A stretch of DNA of 64,000 bases from Trichosphaerium sp. ATCC 40318 (Eukaryota > Discosea > Flabellinia > Trichosidae). This document shows, one piece after another, positions 11,233 through 21,800 of the stretch. The stretch covers positions 62,001 through 126,000 of the forward strand of contig JALMLS010000268.1 in assembly GCA_038496445.1 (NCBI GenBank). Direction: 5' to 3'. Below the pieces are notes generated by a model. The model saw nothing but the letters and a program-made list of their open reading frames with translations, did no database searches and was not told the DNA's origin. Made by a program: the position numbers and the translations under genes. Position 1 is the stretch's first letter; the number at the start of each line of letters is the position of its first letter.

Positions 11233-13979
11233 TTACAAATCTTTTATTTGAGTAAATTTCTGTCTTGCTTGGTTAATCACTGCAATAATGATATCTTGAT
11301 TGGTGGTTGAAGATCTAACACATTGCATAGCTTCTTTAACCTTCTTTATATGATCTTGTTCACCTATCATTGAAGCATCACTTGTATCTAACATTTCAAG
11401 AGCAAGAGGAATAATTTGGTCTTTTCTCTTTTGTTTGTCGAGGTTAATAATCAAAACACAGTATGCGTAAGGATTCTTTGGATCAAGGGTAATCGCCTTA
11501 CGCAGTATTCGCTCAGCACGTGGTCGACTATTCGAAAAAAAAACGAATTAAAAAAAAAAAACCAACAATGTGAAGGTTCCGTACTTGTTTTTAAACAGAC
11601 CAACATCCCAATTGTATAACTCACCTATCATTAAAATAACGTTAACTCTTTAAATATTATGCCTAGTTTATGCACAAAGCAGCGTTCATACCAAGTATTG
11701 CAGTGTACCAATAATGATCAGGTTGTATTTCAACCAAACGAGAAAAAATACTGATTCCTTTTTGTAAATCTATTTTACCTAATATGTATAAGCCGGTAAA
11801 GCAATGTAATGCAAACCATTAAAAAAGATCATAATTGGAAAGGTTGTGATCTATTTCAAACGAAAAATGCAACGGATTATGGCACGTGTTTATAAAAGTC
11901 TAGTCAAAAATGCATTTGTTTACCTTGTGATGTTGCAACAAAAAAGTCCTTGGCTTGCTGTTCCAATGAAGCAAACTCTGGGTTATGATCTCCCTGTACC
12001 TAAATAAGCTCTTAGCAACACTAAGGGAGTACAACAGCACCTTGTCTATCTCATCAGCGTATTCCGGATATGTTTGTTTAGCTTTGTTTACAAATTGTTG
12101 GTAAAGAGCTGATTGATTTGAAGCGTTAGCAAGCTCAAGAGCTACCTATAATACTAGGTTCAATAAAATGCGAAGTCTACAGTACAAAGATATTACTTTG
12201 AGACCATGAAATAGCCAATCAGGCTTGTCTTTGTCTGTTGAGATCTTAGGGCAATCCACCATTTTTTGTATTACTGGAAAAATCTCTTTGTGACGTTCTA
12301 TTTATGTAGTTAGCTCGAAGGTTTTGTTTTCGTTCTCTGAGACAGTACTTTGAAGGGATAGATTTGATGCGAGATATGCATACGCATATGGTAGAATAGC
12401 ATATGTTTCGATGCACTTACGGAAGCATTGTTCACCAACTTTGACATACTTGCCTACAAAACAAAGTAAATGAAAAGACATTGAAAGATTGTTACTCTTA
12501 CTTCCAGGTTGGAACGTTAGCGTGGCTCCAGCGCCTACTATCATCTCATAATCAAATATTTCATCGTATTGAAGAACTTTAAGTATGGTGGCGCTAGCCT
12601 AAGGGAAAATATAAACAAAAAGAACCACGTTGATTTTTCAGTACTTTTTTAAAGTCCTTGCTTGCCAATTGCTTCTTTGCCTCCAACAGTAATTTCTGTG
12701 CTTGCGCACTGTGCTGCATTTTTTCTTGAGCCCATTTATCTGCAGGACGGCCTGGCGATAGTTTTGACGAACCAACCATAAGCGAGCTATCAGCTCTTAG
12801 GCACTATTGTCAATATTTAGTAACAAAAATATAATTTGTAAAGTACCTGTTCAACAGTATTCTTCATTCCTGGCCAGTCCAACCAAATATCTTTTAATGG
12901 TTCCGGATGATATTCTTCATCTGTTGTGGGTGTAAGAAAAATCATTAAGGTTCAAAGAAAGTGGTTGTACCTTTGCGAACATTAACGCGAAAGTATATGC
13001 CATATCTAATAGACCCAGAGGTGTTAGGTGCTACAGAGTGTGCCAGTTGATAGTGCGCTATGACCACATCTCCTGGTTTTGCACGTATTTGTACTGGGGC
13101 AGATAACGGCAATGGAGGCAAACCTAGTACCACACTTAGCACAAAATTGTAAAACACAGTTGTCTTACTCTCTATTCCTCTTGCTTTTACACCTTCACAG
13201 CCGTTCTTTTTAAAATACTGTTGTATTATTCTATGAGATCCAGGATATACAACAAGATTACCAGCAAAATCTGCATCTGTATCACTAAAGGAAAGTTTAG
13301 TACTTCGAAAAAGAGTTGAGAAACATGTACCTTAAATATACCCCTACCAAACACGTGAAATTTTTTATTGTTCCAAATTGTTGTGTTACTCCATCCGGCA
13401 TCCCTTTTCATGTGAGTTAGTGCATTGCTATACACCACGCTTTATTAATTACCATCTATATGCCATGCTTTATTCCAGTACGGCAACGGATGTTGTGCAT
13501 TGTCATCAACACAAAGGTAGCCAGGAAAACGAAGTGCAATTTGACCTTGTATCAGAAAGTTAAGTTTTTAACGTGACCGGTTTGCGTACCTCCGAATGCT
13601 GCCACCGGTTTACCTATAAGTTCTGAAACGATAGGAGTAAGTTCTGTACTGTGGTATAGGTTTGTTATTGCTGGGTTGACAACTAAGTGAGGAAAGTTGG
13701 TGCTTTTGTTAGCTTTCTCCATATCTGCCGGAGAAACGCCTATAGTACGTGATCAGTTATATATAACGGTGACCATACCCTTTTAGAGCGTTTAACGTAC
13801 CTTTACCCAATTCCAAGTTAATTTTTCTTAACGCGTTTTCTCTGTATTGCTTTGGCACCACATTGCGTAGTAGTAAGTATCCGTCCCTAAAAAACTGCTT
13901 TCGTTGGTCACCTGTTATTCCTACAAATTTGCGTTAGTGTACACAAGAGTCTATGGTAATGGTTACTTTGGTTAGCCAT
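11233..13979 (-). CDS. Phytanoyl-CoA dioxygenase-like domain followed by TPR repeats
   Basis: Many exons from ATG 13979 (MANQ) to the stop at 11233. The first half is a PhyH-type Fe(II)/2OG dioxygenase: FFRDGYLLLRNVVPKQYREN, the metal-binding HxD in AWHIDGMPDG, DADFAGNLVVYPGSHR, and the distal ligand region GDVVIAHYQLAHSVAPN then SGSIRYGIYFRV. The second half, from about 12779, has helical TPR-like repeats (QKGISIFSRLVEIQPDHYWY; ERILRKAITLDPKNPYAYC). A 44-nt intron with GTACTT donor and ACAATAG acceptor (about 12846-12803) joins the halves in phase through CLRADSSLMVGSSKL. Only about 66 bp separates the halves, with no room for a normal promoter. The alternative is two abutting genes, with a separate TPR gene starting at ATG 12779. 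Substrate and partners are unknown. Confidence 0.7.
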
Positions 13980-14184
13980 TATTTAACGGTTTAAACAAAT
14001 AGTGTTACAGCTTAATAGCATTTAAGTACAGTGTAGCACTTTTTGTTAACGCAGTTGGTTGTTTAATGGTATGCGCTTGGCAGTACGACGTACGCATAAA
14101 GAATCTGTCAGTAGTACAGAAAATGATTTTTAAGTAACAGTGGTTTTGTTTTGTTTTTAATTCCCTCCAGGCAAACCTAATAGA

Positions 14185-15559
14185 ATGCCCTTGGGCTACT
14201 GGACCACAGAGAATCAAAAGCATTTTTTAGATGCCATTGTAGCGCCAAAACTCAGAATAAATACGTTTGATGAGTGGTACAAGATAAATTATTCCCAAAT
14301 AAGGACTCTAGGAGGCACAGGCCTCATGTTTAAGTAAATATATTTTCTACAGCGTAAATCAACTTCATAACTCCATTAACGCTTCCATAGATACAATGAT
14401 TCAATGTCTAAGACACTTAAGACGCTATTCAAAGACTTCACGTGGGAACCTTGGCGCTTCGAGTGCGTTCCCTTTTAACCTCGAACAATGTCAAATCGAT
14501 GTATTAACTCTTTGTAGCGTAGCTCCCAAGCGCTGTTGGGGAGATGCTATGTACCAAAGGAGTAAAATAGAGGCCATAGGAAAGAAATTAGGTGTAAAGC
14601 AACTAGATGATTGGCACTATATTACAAGCGATGATATAGCCTCACAGGGTGGTATAACGATACTAGACAAGTGCGTTAAAATAGTCACACTAGTCTTACA
14701 ATATTTAAAGGTACAGTCGATGCGTTTCGAGGCTTTTAAGGAACACATTCCATGAATATAATTGGTCAGATTGGAAGTTCAAGTAAGATTGATATTTCGA
14801 ATGGGTTTAATCTAATTGTACACAGAATGCCTCCAAGGAATTGCTGGGATAGCGCCACTAATCAAAGAGGGAAACTAGATGATATAAGCGAACATTTAAG
14901 GATCATGGAGTTAGATATGTGGACATTACATACTCAGAGTGAAGTAGTTAAACATGGCGGTGCTGGGCTGCTTGACAAGTGCGTATAGAGCTTATGTTAT
15001 GCTGTTTACTTATGTAATTAGGTATGATGGATCTTTATCATTGTGCCTTCGTACTGTTTACCCTTGGCATCCATGGACGTTCAAGAAAGCAAAAAATCCA
15101 AAAGGGTTTTGGCAACAGTCGAAAAACCAACAAGCTTTTTTACTGCAAACAGCTAGTCATTATAAAATTAAAAGCCATGAAGACTGGTACGTATAATTTA
15201 TGTAATAAGAATGTTACATTATCACCATACAGGACAAATTTTCTGTTGTTCTTCACGGCATTTTTTCTTATTTTTTTCCTTTTTCTAGGTACAGAGTTTC
15301 AACAAGTCAAATAACACAAGTTGGTGGAAAGTGCATACTACCTCTATTTCCTCAAGTTCTTGGTCTCATAAACGTATCTTTGGATTGGCAAAGCTTTCCT
15401 GGAATGTCTAAAAAGAGTAAACAATGGTACAAGTCGGATGAATATTTTCGAGTTTATGAAAACTATTTGTTAACAATTCTCCGCCATAGGTGGTTACAAA
15501 AATGTGTTAGGAATCTTACACGAAAACAATTAAGTGATGATAAATTATTATTGACATGA
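14185..15559 (+). CDS. Protein of four tandem Trp-rich modules (~73 residues each)
   Basis: Spliced exons from ATG 14185 (MPLGYW) to TGA 15557-15559. Four units repeat the pattern W-x5-Q...F/I...L-x-I/V...D-W/E-W-x-x...GG...ILxKY...W-x-x-W-x-F. Examples are FDEWYKINYSQIRTLGG, LDDWHYITSDDIASQGG, a third unit with MELDMWTLHTQSEVVKHGG, and HEDWYRVSTSQITQVGG. Introns (donors GTAAAT, GTGCGT, GTAAGA, GTACGT) fall at the same place in successive modules: after the LDK or FK codons, or within the W codon. That points to growth by exon duplication. I recall similar unnamed W-rich modules in protist, algal and fungal proteins, but no biochemical role is known to me. A start at ATG 14068 with an extra intron was considered and does not keep frame. 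Confidence 0.65.
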
Positions 15560-15868
15560 TCGCATACAGAACAGCTATTTGCTCTAAGCGTGTATAGCCA
15601 AAGAAAGAGACGATGTTGATGGTAGTATTCATCAAACGTAGAAGAAATCTCAAACTCTCAGAACTGTAGTGTAAGTTGACATAGCACCCAACGCATCTCG
15701 GCCGGTGACAGGTCATATAATAAGAAAACATGGAGATAGCGTATTTAACATACTACTTTAACTCTAGTATGAAGTACGAACTATATTTGGTAACAACATG
15801 TGTATTTGGAGCTCAATAGATTACAAAAATAAAACATTAGCTAATTTACAATTTTTTACAAAACAAAT
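15560..15868. other. Convergent intergenic gap
   Basis: Lies between the 3' ends of the W-module gene (plus) and the GNAT gene (minus). No gene or structured repeat was recognised. Confidence 0.5.
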
Positions 15869-16762
15869 TCAGCTGTCTACTTCCATAGCATCTACTGAAA
15901 AATGGCTATCTGAATCATAGAAACCGCCCCAATTATCATTGCTAGCCTCTACAAAGAAGCTGCAACTGTCTATATCCATGGCGTCTATACCCTGTGCAGT
16001 GCTAGCATCCAAAAAAGAGTTTAATGCATCATTAAAATAGCTTTCGGGTTCTTCATCTGAATCACTGTTGGAAGGGTCTTCATCAGGATCGTAGTCAGAA
16101 GGGTCATAGTCAGGAGTATTTTCATCTGCAGAAACAAGTTTGGTGACACGTGACCATATGGGGGCTTTTAATTCTAATCCTTTCATCTTGTATTGAGATA
16201 AATCAAAATATTGTCTCCCAGTAAGATGTGACACGTGTTGCAATAGTACAGTATCAGCAAAAGTATTTAATTCTTCACGTTTGGCATCAAAAATTATTGT
16301 TCTTACAGGTTTAAAAGCAACCTTAAACCGCCAAAAGCCAACAGCCTCGGGTAATGCAACAACATATAACTTATAACCTGAGGCATGTCTAAATAGGTCT
16401 GTCACGAAGTTTACCACCAACACAGCGTATCCATTACCCCGAAATTGTTTTGGTGTCTGTAGAAACTCGATAACCGCGATTCGCTTTCTCTCGCTTAAAC
16501 TAACTCGTATTGCGCATACATCTTTGACTTCATCCATATCTTTACGGGATAATACAGCATAATATAGTCTTTTGTCTTCTTTGGCGTATTCTAAGCAATC
16601 TTCTTGCGGGTTTGTTTCAAACGAATTGTTTATTACTCTAGATCCCCTTCGTATTAAATCTACGCTGCTACCATGTTCAAGAACTAAAGATATTCGTTTT
16701 GTAAATTCCACTACTATCGCTTCTCCTTTTGGCGCTTTAGGCATGAAGGGGTACTTAATCAT
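15869..16762 (-). CDS. GNAT-family acetyltransferase-like protein with long acidic tail
   Basis: Intronless, 297 residues from ATG 16762; an upstream TTG in frame was rejected. The GNAT motif A is visible as TPKQFRGNGYAVLVVNFV, the acetyl-CoA-binding Q-x-x-G-x-G/A loop. It is preceded by the beta strand RIAVIEFLQ and followed by SGYKLYVVALPEAVGFWRF. The C-terminal 90 or so residues are very rich in Asp, Ser and Glu (DYDPSDYDPDEDPSNSDSDE) and end in two similar MDIDS/MEVDS motifs. Acidic tails are common on histone- or chaperone-binding proteins, so a nuclear role is possible (inference). It is divergent from the F-box/Ras gene, with a shared upstream gap of 194 bp. Confidence 0.7.
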   Translation of the reverse strand: MIKYPFMPKAPKGEAIVVEFTKRISLVLEHGSSVDLIRRGSRVINNSFETNPQEDCLEYAKEDKRLYYAVLSRKDMDEVKDVCAIRVSLSERKRIAVIEFLQTPKQFRGNGYAVLVVNFVTDLFRHASGYKLYVVALPEAVGFWRFKVAFKPVRTIIFDAKREELNTFADTVLLQHVSHLTGRQYFDLSQYKMKGLELKAPIWSRVTKLVSADENTPDYDPSDYDPDEDPSNSDSDEEPESYFNDALNSFLDASTAQGIDAMDIDSCSFFVEASNDNWGGFYDSDSHFSVDAMEVDS

Positions 16763-16956
16763 TATGTGTATAAGGTGTGAACGGTATTGCTGTTCGTTCG
16801 TAGTGTTGACTTTAATCAATCAACGACTTGTCAAATGATATTTTGCCTCAAAACGTCGCTTAAGCAGTTTCATTGAAAATAAAGTTTGTTTTTGATTTTT
16901 CGGCACAAAATGGTTCAATACTGTTATTTATAGTATAAATAAGTAATAGGCACTGA

Positions 16957-18415
16957 ATGGATAACCCGGATGGTGGTTTGAAACGCTTAGAGACTTTCCC
17001 TCACGAGATTCTTGTATTAATCTGCTACAACCTTGATGTGGAGCATATAATAGCGCTTGGAGCAACTTGCAAGGCATTTAATTTGTTTTCAGTTGATAAT
17101 AATTTGTGGTATTGCTTGTACGTCCAACACTTCAAATCAGAGCCTTCAGGTACCACTTTCTGCGTGTAAAAGAATTTTTAATTAAATGACAAGGAAACAA
17201 TATTAAGGCATCTTTTATTTACGATTGGACGCACAAGGTACTTGAGTTTAACTATTTGCCGTCAAACACAATTAACCGCTTTTGTGTTTAGCTGACTTTT
17301 CTCAAAATCGTTGAGTGAGTTCCTCCAAGACAGCAATAGCTTGTGTTCTAATATGTTATCCCAGGTCAAACACAGTATTAGAGAACCCAAATATTTCAAT
17401 ACGATACGATGACGCAGAGTTGGCTAATTTGGCAAACAATCCAGTACCTACCATCAATTAATAAGATTAAACAAGGACCTACCAGTAAGTTTAGGCAACG
17501 TGTTGTATTGGTGGAGAAACAGGAGTGGGATGTGTAAGTAAAAAAAACCACCTTAATGTTTTCCTCGTTTTTTCCAACTGTTATGTGCATGTGGTACCAT
17601 ATGTTAATCAGTTTTTTGGTATCAGACATCCATAGTTTCAAAGTATATAACTGAGTGGGTAAATGATGATTATACTCCAAAGTTCGGTATGTAATAATAT
17701 GAATGAAGATATTTTTTTAAATGTTGAACTTACATTCTTCAATTTAGAGCAAACAAACCTGCTTGTTTCGAAAAAACATCATGAGATTCTGCTGAAATTG
17801 TCTACAAATACTCTCGACATGTACAAGTTTTCTTGTGGTGTTTTTTTTTAACTAATGCTACCTGTAGTACTACTGACTTTGATTCTTTGTTTCCCATAGA
17901 ACGAAGCCAAATATTTGTACTTGTGTACTCTATATCTAGTAGACATAGTTTTGATCATGTTTCACTTTTTAGACAGACCGTTTTAGACATAAAACGGAGA
18001 GATACAGTTAGATTCATATTAGTATGAACAATGTATTTTCTTGTTTTTTTCTTATTCAGTGTAGGTTGCAAATAAATGCGATTTAAAAGATAGTAGAGAA
18101 GTGGATGATGATGAAGGGATGGCACTTGCAGAGTCATGGGGTGTACCTTTTCTAAAAGTGAGTTGTAAGACAGGGAAGAATATTCAACTTCTTTTTTATA
18201 ATATTGTTGATATTCATGAACACATGGTTGCAGAAAAAGAAAGGCGCAGGTACTATATTATTCAAGAAAGCCTTGTTTACAATGTGCTTTACCTCTTCTT
18301 CATTCTTTTTAAATATTTATTATGCCTGTGGCTCATTTATTGTGTTTACAGCATGGTACCTTTGATAAAAAAAATTGTAAAGGCAATATTTGGTACAAGC
18401 AACCAGTTAAAATAA
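16957..18415 (+). CDS. F-box protein probably continuing into a degenerate Ras-like GTPase domain
   Basis: The first exon (16957-17150) encodes an F-box: LETFPHEILVLICYNLDVEH then LGATCKAFN. Downstream exons clearly encode the C-terminal half of a Ras-family G domain: DFDSLFPIERSQIFVLVYSI, the G4 motif ANKCDL, the G5-like region VSCKTGKNIQLLF, and a basic tail ending at TAA 18413-18415. The P-loop region (about 17500) reads GGETGVGC in one frame, lacking the Lys of GxxxxGK[ST]. G3 reads as LDITT rather than DTAG. Exon joins between 17150 and 17870 could not be settled, so a pseudo-GTPase or two adjacent genes remain possible. Confidence 0.45.
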
Positions 18416-18843
18416 GCAATAATTATATCCTGTAAGCTCATAATAAACTACGCTATTATCCTACAACTAAGGTCACGTCTCTCTTACACGAATTCTCATC
18501 TTTCGTGTGCCCTTAACGTTTCAGGATATGTGCTATTAATTCAATTGGAAGCGCAACAAGGTCAAATAACCGCCGATTTGGCAACTAAAAAAAGGCATTG
18601 ACCAAAATCAGAAGTTGTGGTTGTATAACGTCGTACATGAATAACAAGGTACATCACATTGAGAACTAGTGGTAACAAAGCGACAATATTGGATCCATCA
18701 TTCTCAATCCACTGAAAATTGAGAGGCGGTACAGTAAAAATTCTACCGTAAATCACCAACATTCTTGTAATTTTTTGAAGTTTTTGTGTATCCTGGCTTA
18801 ATTGAGCTAAGTTTTCGAAAACAAACCAGTCATATAGGGCCAC
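18416..18843. other. Short gap with an unsupported minus-strand ORF
   Basis: About 430 bp between the F-box/Ras gene and the ubiquitin-like/A2M gene. On the minus strand 18843-18562 there is a 93-codon open frame with one hydrophobic stretch (NIVALLPLVLNVMYLVIHV), but it opens only with GTG and has no recognised domain. It could be an exon of an unrecognised minus-strand gene, or chance. Confidence 0.3.
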
Positions 18844-21800
18844 ATGGAGCTATGTATTAAGAATACTGGAGGTTTGAAGCAGTTTTATTGTTAGAAGTTA
18901 ACGAAGTATAGGTGGCGTTGAGAAATTAACTGTACAGCCAACTACTACTATTCGCGAAGTCATAAACGAACTTAAAATCGCCATTGATGCTGAACCAGGC
19001 ACAAAAATAACGATAATTAATTATGGTGCGCAAAATGGCTCAATGACTCGATTCAAGCGTTATACAATAACTAAACACTTCGTAAAACAGGAAAATTTGT
19101 GAAAGAATCAGATAAAACAATTGCAGAAGAGAACCTGCGCACTAGCCCTAACTTGTATTTTTTGGTATGTATCCTATCTTTTTTGGATAAGTTGGAGCTC
19201 TCTTTAACGTTCAGGATTAGGTTCAACCACCTTCTAACTTTAAAATTAATGTCGGAGTACGTACAAACACTATGTGTAAGCAATCGCTTTAACATCTTTT
19301 TGTTAAGACTCTCACTGGCAAGACTATCCCGTTAGATGTTAGAAGCACTGATACGGTAAGATCATAACAAGAGGTTTACTATCGGGCCAAGAACCTTACT
19401 TCTTTGACAAGGTATTGAGTGTAATGCATAAAATCCAAGACAGAGAAGGTGATATAATTATAGAAGTATCACGTGCTCACTCATATAGGGATTCCACCTG
19501 ATCAACAACGTCTTATTTGTGCTGGAAAAGCGCTCACTGGCATATTTAACAAGACAATTAAAGAAATAGCAGACTTAGGATCCCCTCAGATGCAATCATC
19601 CTCCAACACAGCTGCACCTAAGGAAGATATTATTGGAGGGATTTGGTGCCCTAACCGAACTTGGCTTGTGTACACAAATACGAAATTCATTTAGATTAAC
19701 AAAGACACTAACTTTTTTTTTTGAAGGGGTTCAACAATCGTTGGAATCGCTGTAGTGCGTACTTACGATCCTAAAACCGGATTGCTTGTACCACTTGAAG
19801 ATGAATCGGTAGCCATTGAATTTGTTCGAGTTGATGATGGGGCACTAGTTAGAGCACAGAAAGTTGCTGTAAAAGATGTTGCAATCTTTGAATTTCCAAT
19901 AAATCAAGTACGAATGAACCATCCATGTTGTTCTCGTAATATCTCACAATTGAGTAGTATGCTACACCAGGGGACCACTCTCTAATATTGAAACGTGGAG
20001 TTGAAGTGTTAGCACGTTTTGAACTCGAATGCAAGAGTTACCAGAAAAAGCCATTTATTGTAAGCTCTAAAAATCAACCACTCTTTCTTATTGTCTTCAA
20101 GGTCTCAGGGCTACCTTATGACAGTATATACATGAACGATAACATTCCTGATTCTTTATCATTAACACTAAGCTATCCTACTGGTGAGCCTATAAGCAAG
20201 GTACAGCAAACTGATTTGTGTTGTGAAAATGGCTAACTATACGGAACAGAGAGTTCAAGTTAGTCTTCGCTTGAAAGTTGCTGACGGAAACCCATACAAA
20301 ACCTCGGTAAACAGACTCAAGCCTAGCGATGAGGGAGTTATTTATCTACCACTGAGGAAAGCATCTGCGGATATGTCTATCGCAAAAGCACTGGGCATAT
20401 CCGAATGGGACATTAAAATCACTATTCCTGATTTGTATGTACAATTCAAGGCTTGTTATAACCTAATTGTTCGAGCTTTAGGGCGGAGCTTAAATTTAAT
20501 GGAAGATTTGTAGTAACTGATACACCTGTGATATTTACAGCGACTACTACAGCTCTCACCGACACTATAAAGGCACGCTCAACCAAAACCTTATAAAAAA
20601 CTTACAAGTTTCTACCATTCAGATTTCCGGTGTTGACGCTTTTGGTGTTCCTCTCCCTCCCGGCACACCTATATCTATAAGATTTCCAGATAATGATGCA
20701 AAGTTTGTAAACGAGAACTACAATATTCAAGACGATGGAAGCATAAACGTAGTATTGAAAGAAGGTGGCAGTGAACTTCCGTTTGCTTTCATCAACAAAA
20801 CAAAGGAATCAACTGATGACAGTGATGACGAAGGTTTTGGCGACTTTGGTGCCTTCTTAGATGAAGATTTAGGGCCTAAGCAAACCTTATCTGTTACGAT
20901 CAGTACCCTCAAAGGAGCGCTGGTTACTCAAACAATTGTTTTAGAGTGCGTCTTTGTAAAAGTGACGAAGTCATTCTTGTGTTGGTGCTGACGATCACGG
21001 TTTTCTTTAGAAACATTGTTGATGAAGCTTGTCAAGACAGTGTTATATCAATGTCTGTTACACCAAAAAAAGACGAATATCAAGTTGGAGAAGAGTTAGC
21101 TGTTGACGTTTCTTTGCTCTCAACAAAGGTACATAAAGCCATTGTTTTAAATGTCTTGTATTGCCTCTTATATATGTATCTAGGACGGAGAGCTCGTTAA
21201 AGAATCTCAAAATTGTATCATGGGGTTGTATTGTGGAGACAAAAAGATCTTGACCCGTTGCGAAGAATCAACAAATGGCAAAGCCACTTTTAACTTTAGC
21301 ATTCCTTCAGAATGCAACAAATCATGTACTCTCTCAATTATGGCGCCAAACGTGAGTATCAAAATAACTTAATATTCTAACGCTGTATAGTGTGTTATTG
21401 CTTCAGTTCCTATTCCCATCAATACTGAAAGTACTGGACAATTCTTTGGTGTTGACGTGTCAAGTGATAAATCAAATGATTGTTTTGCAACATCACAAAA
21501 GATAACTATTGTACAGTTTGTTAAAATACACAAATGTTAATGTGATTTAGAAATGTGGGTTAAAACATCCACTGAAGTCTGATGCTCGCGTTGTAGCGTT
21601 CCGGCGTGATGTTAGAATACCCAATGCAGTTCCTTCTAGCAATCTTAAAAAGGTGCAACTTTTTAATAACAATATTTGCTGACTCAATGCTTTTGTTAGA
21701 CGTTTGAACAAGCTGAAATGCTGCGGGAAAACGTCAGGATTACTTCTTGGATCAGTGAAGAATGCGTAGCTCTTCTTTATAGGCATAAAGGAGCTCCATT

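Noticed and set aside
18562-18843. 93-codon minus-strand ORF with a hydrophobic stretch
   Set aside because: Only a GTG start and no recognised family; it would also overlap the promoter of the ubiquitin-like/A2M gene. Left as a note, not a gene.
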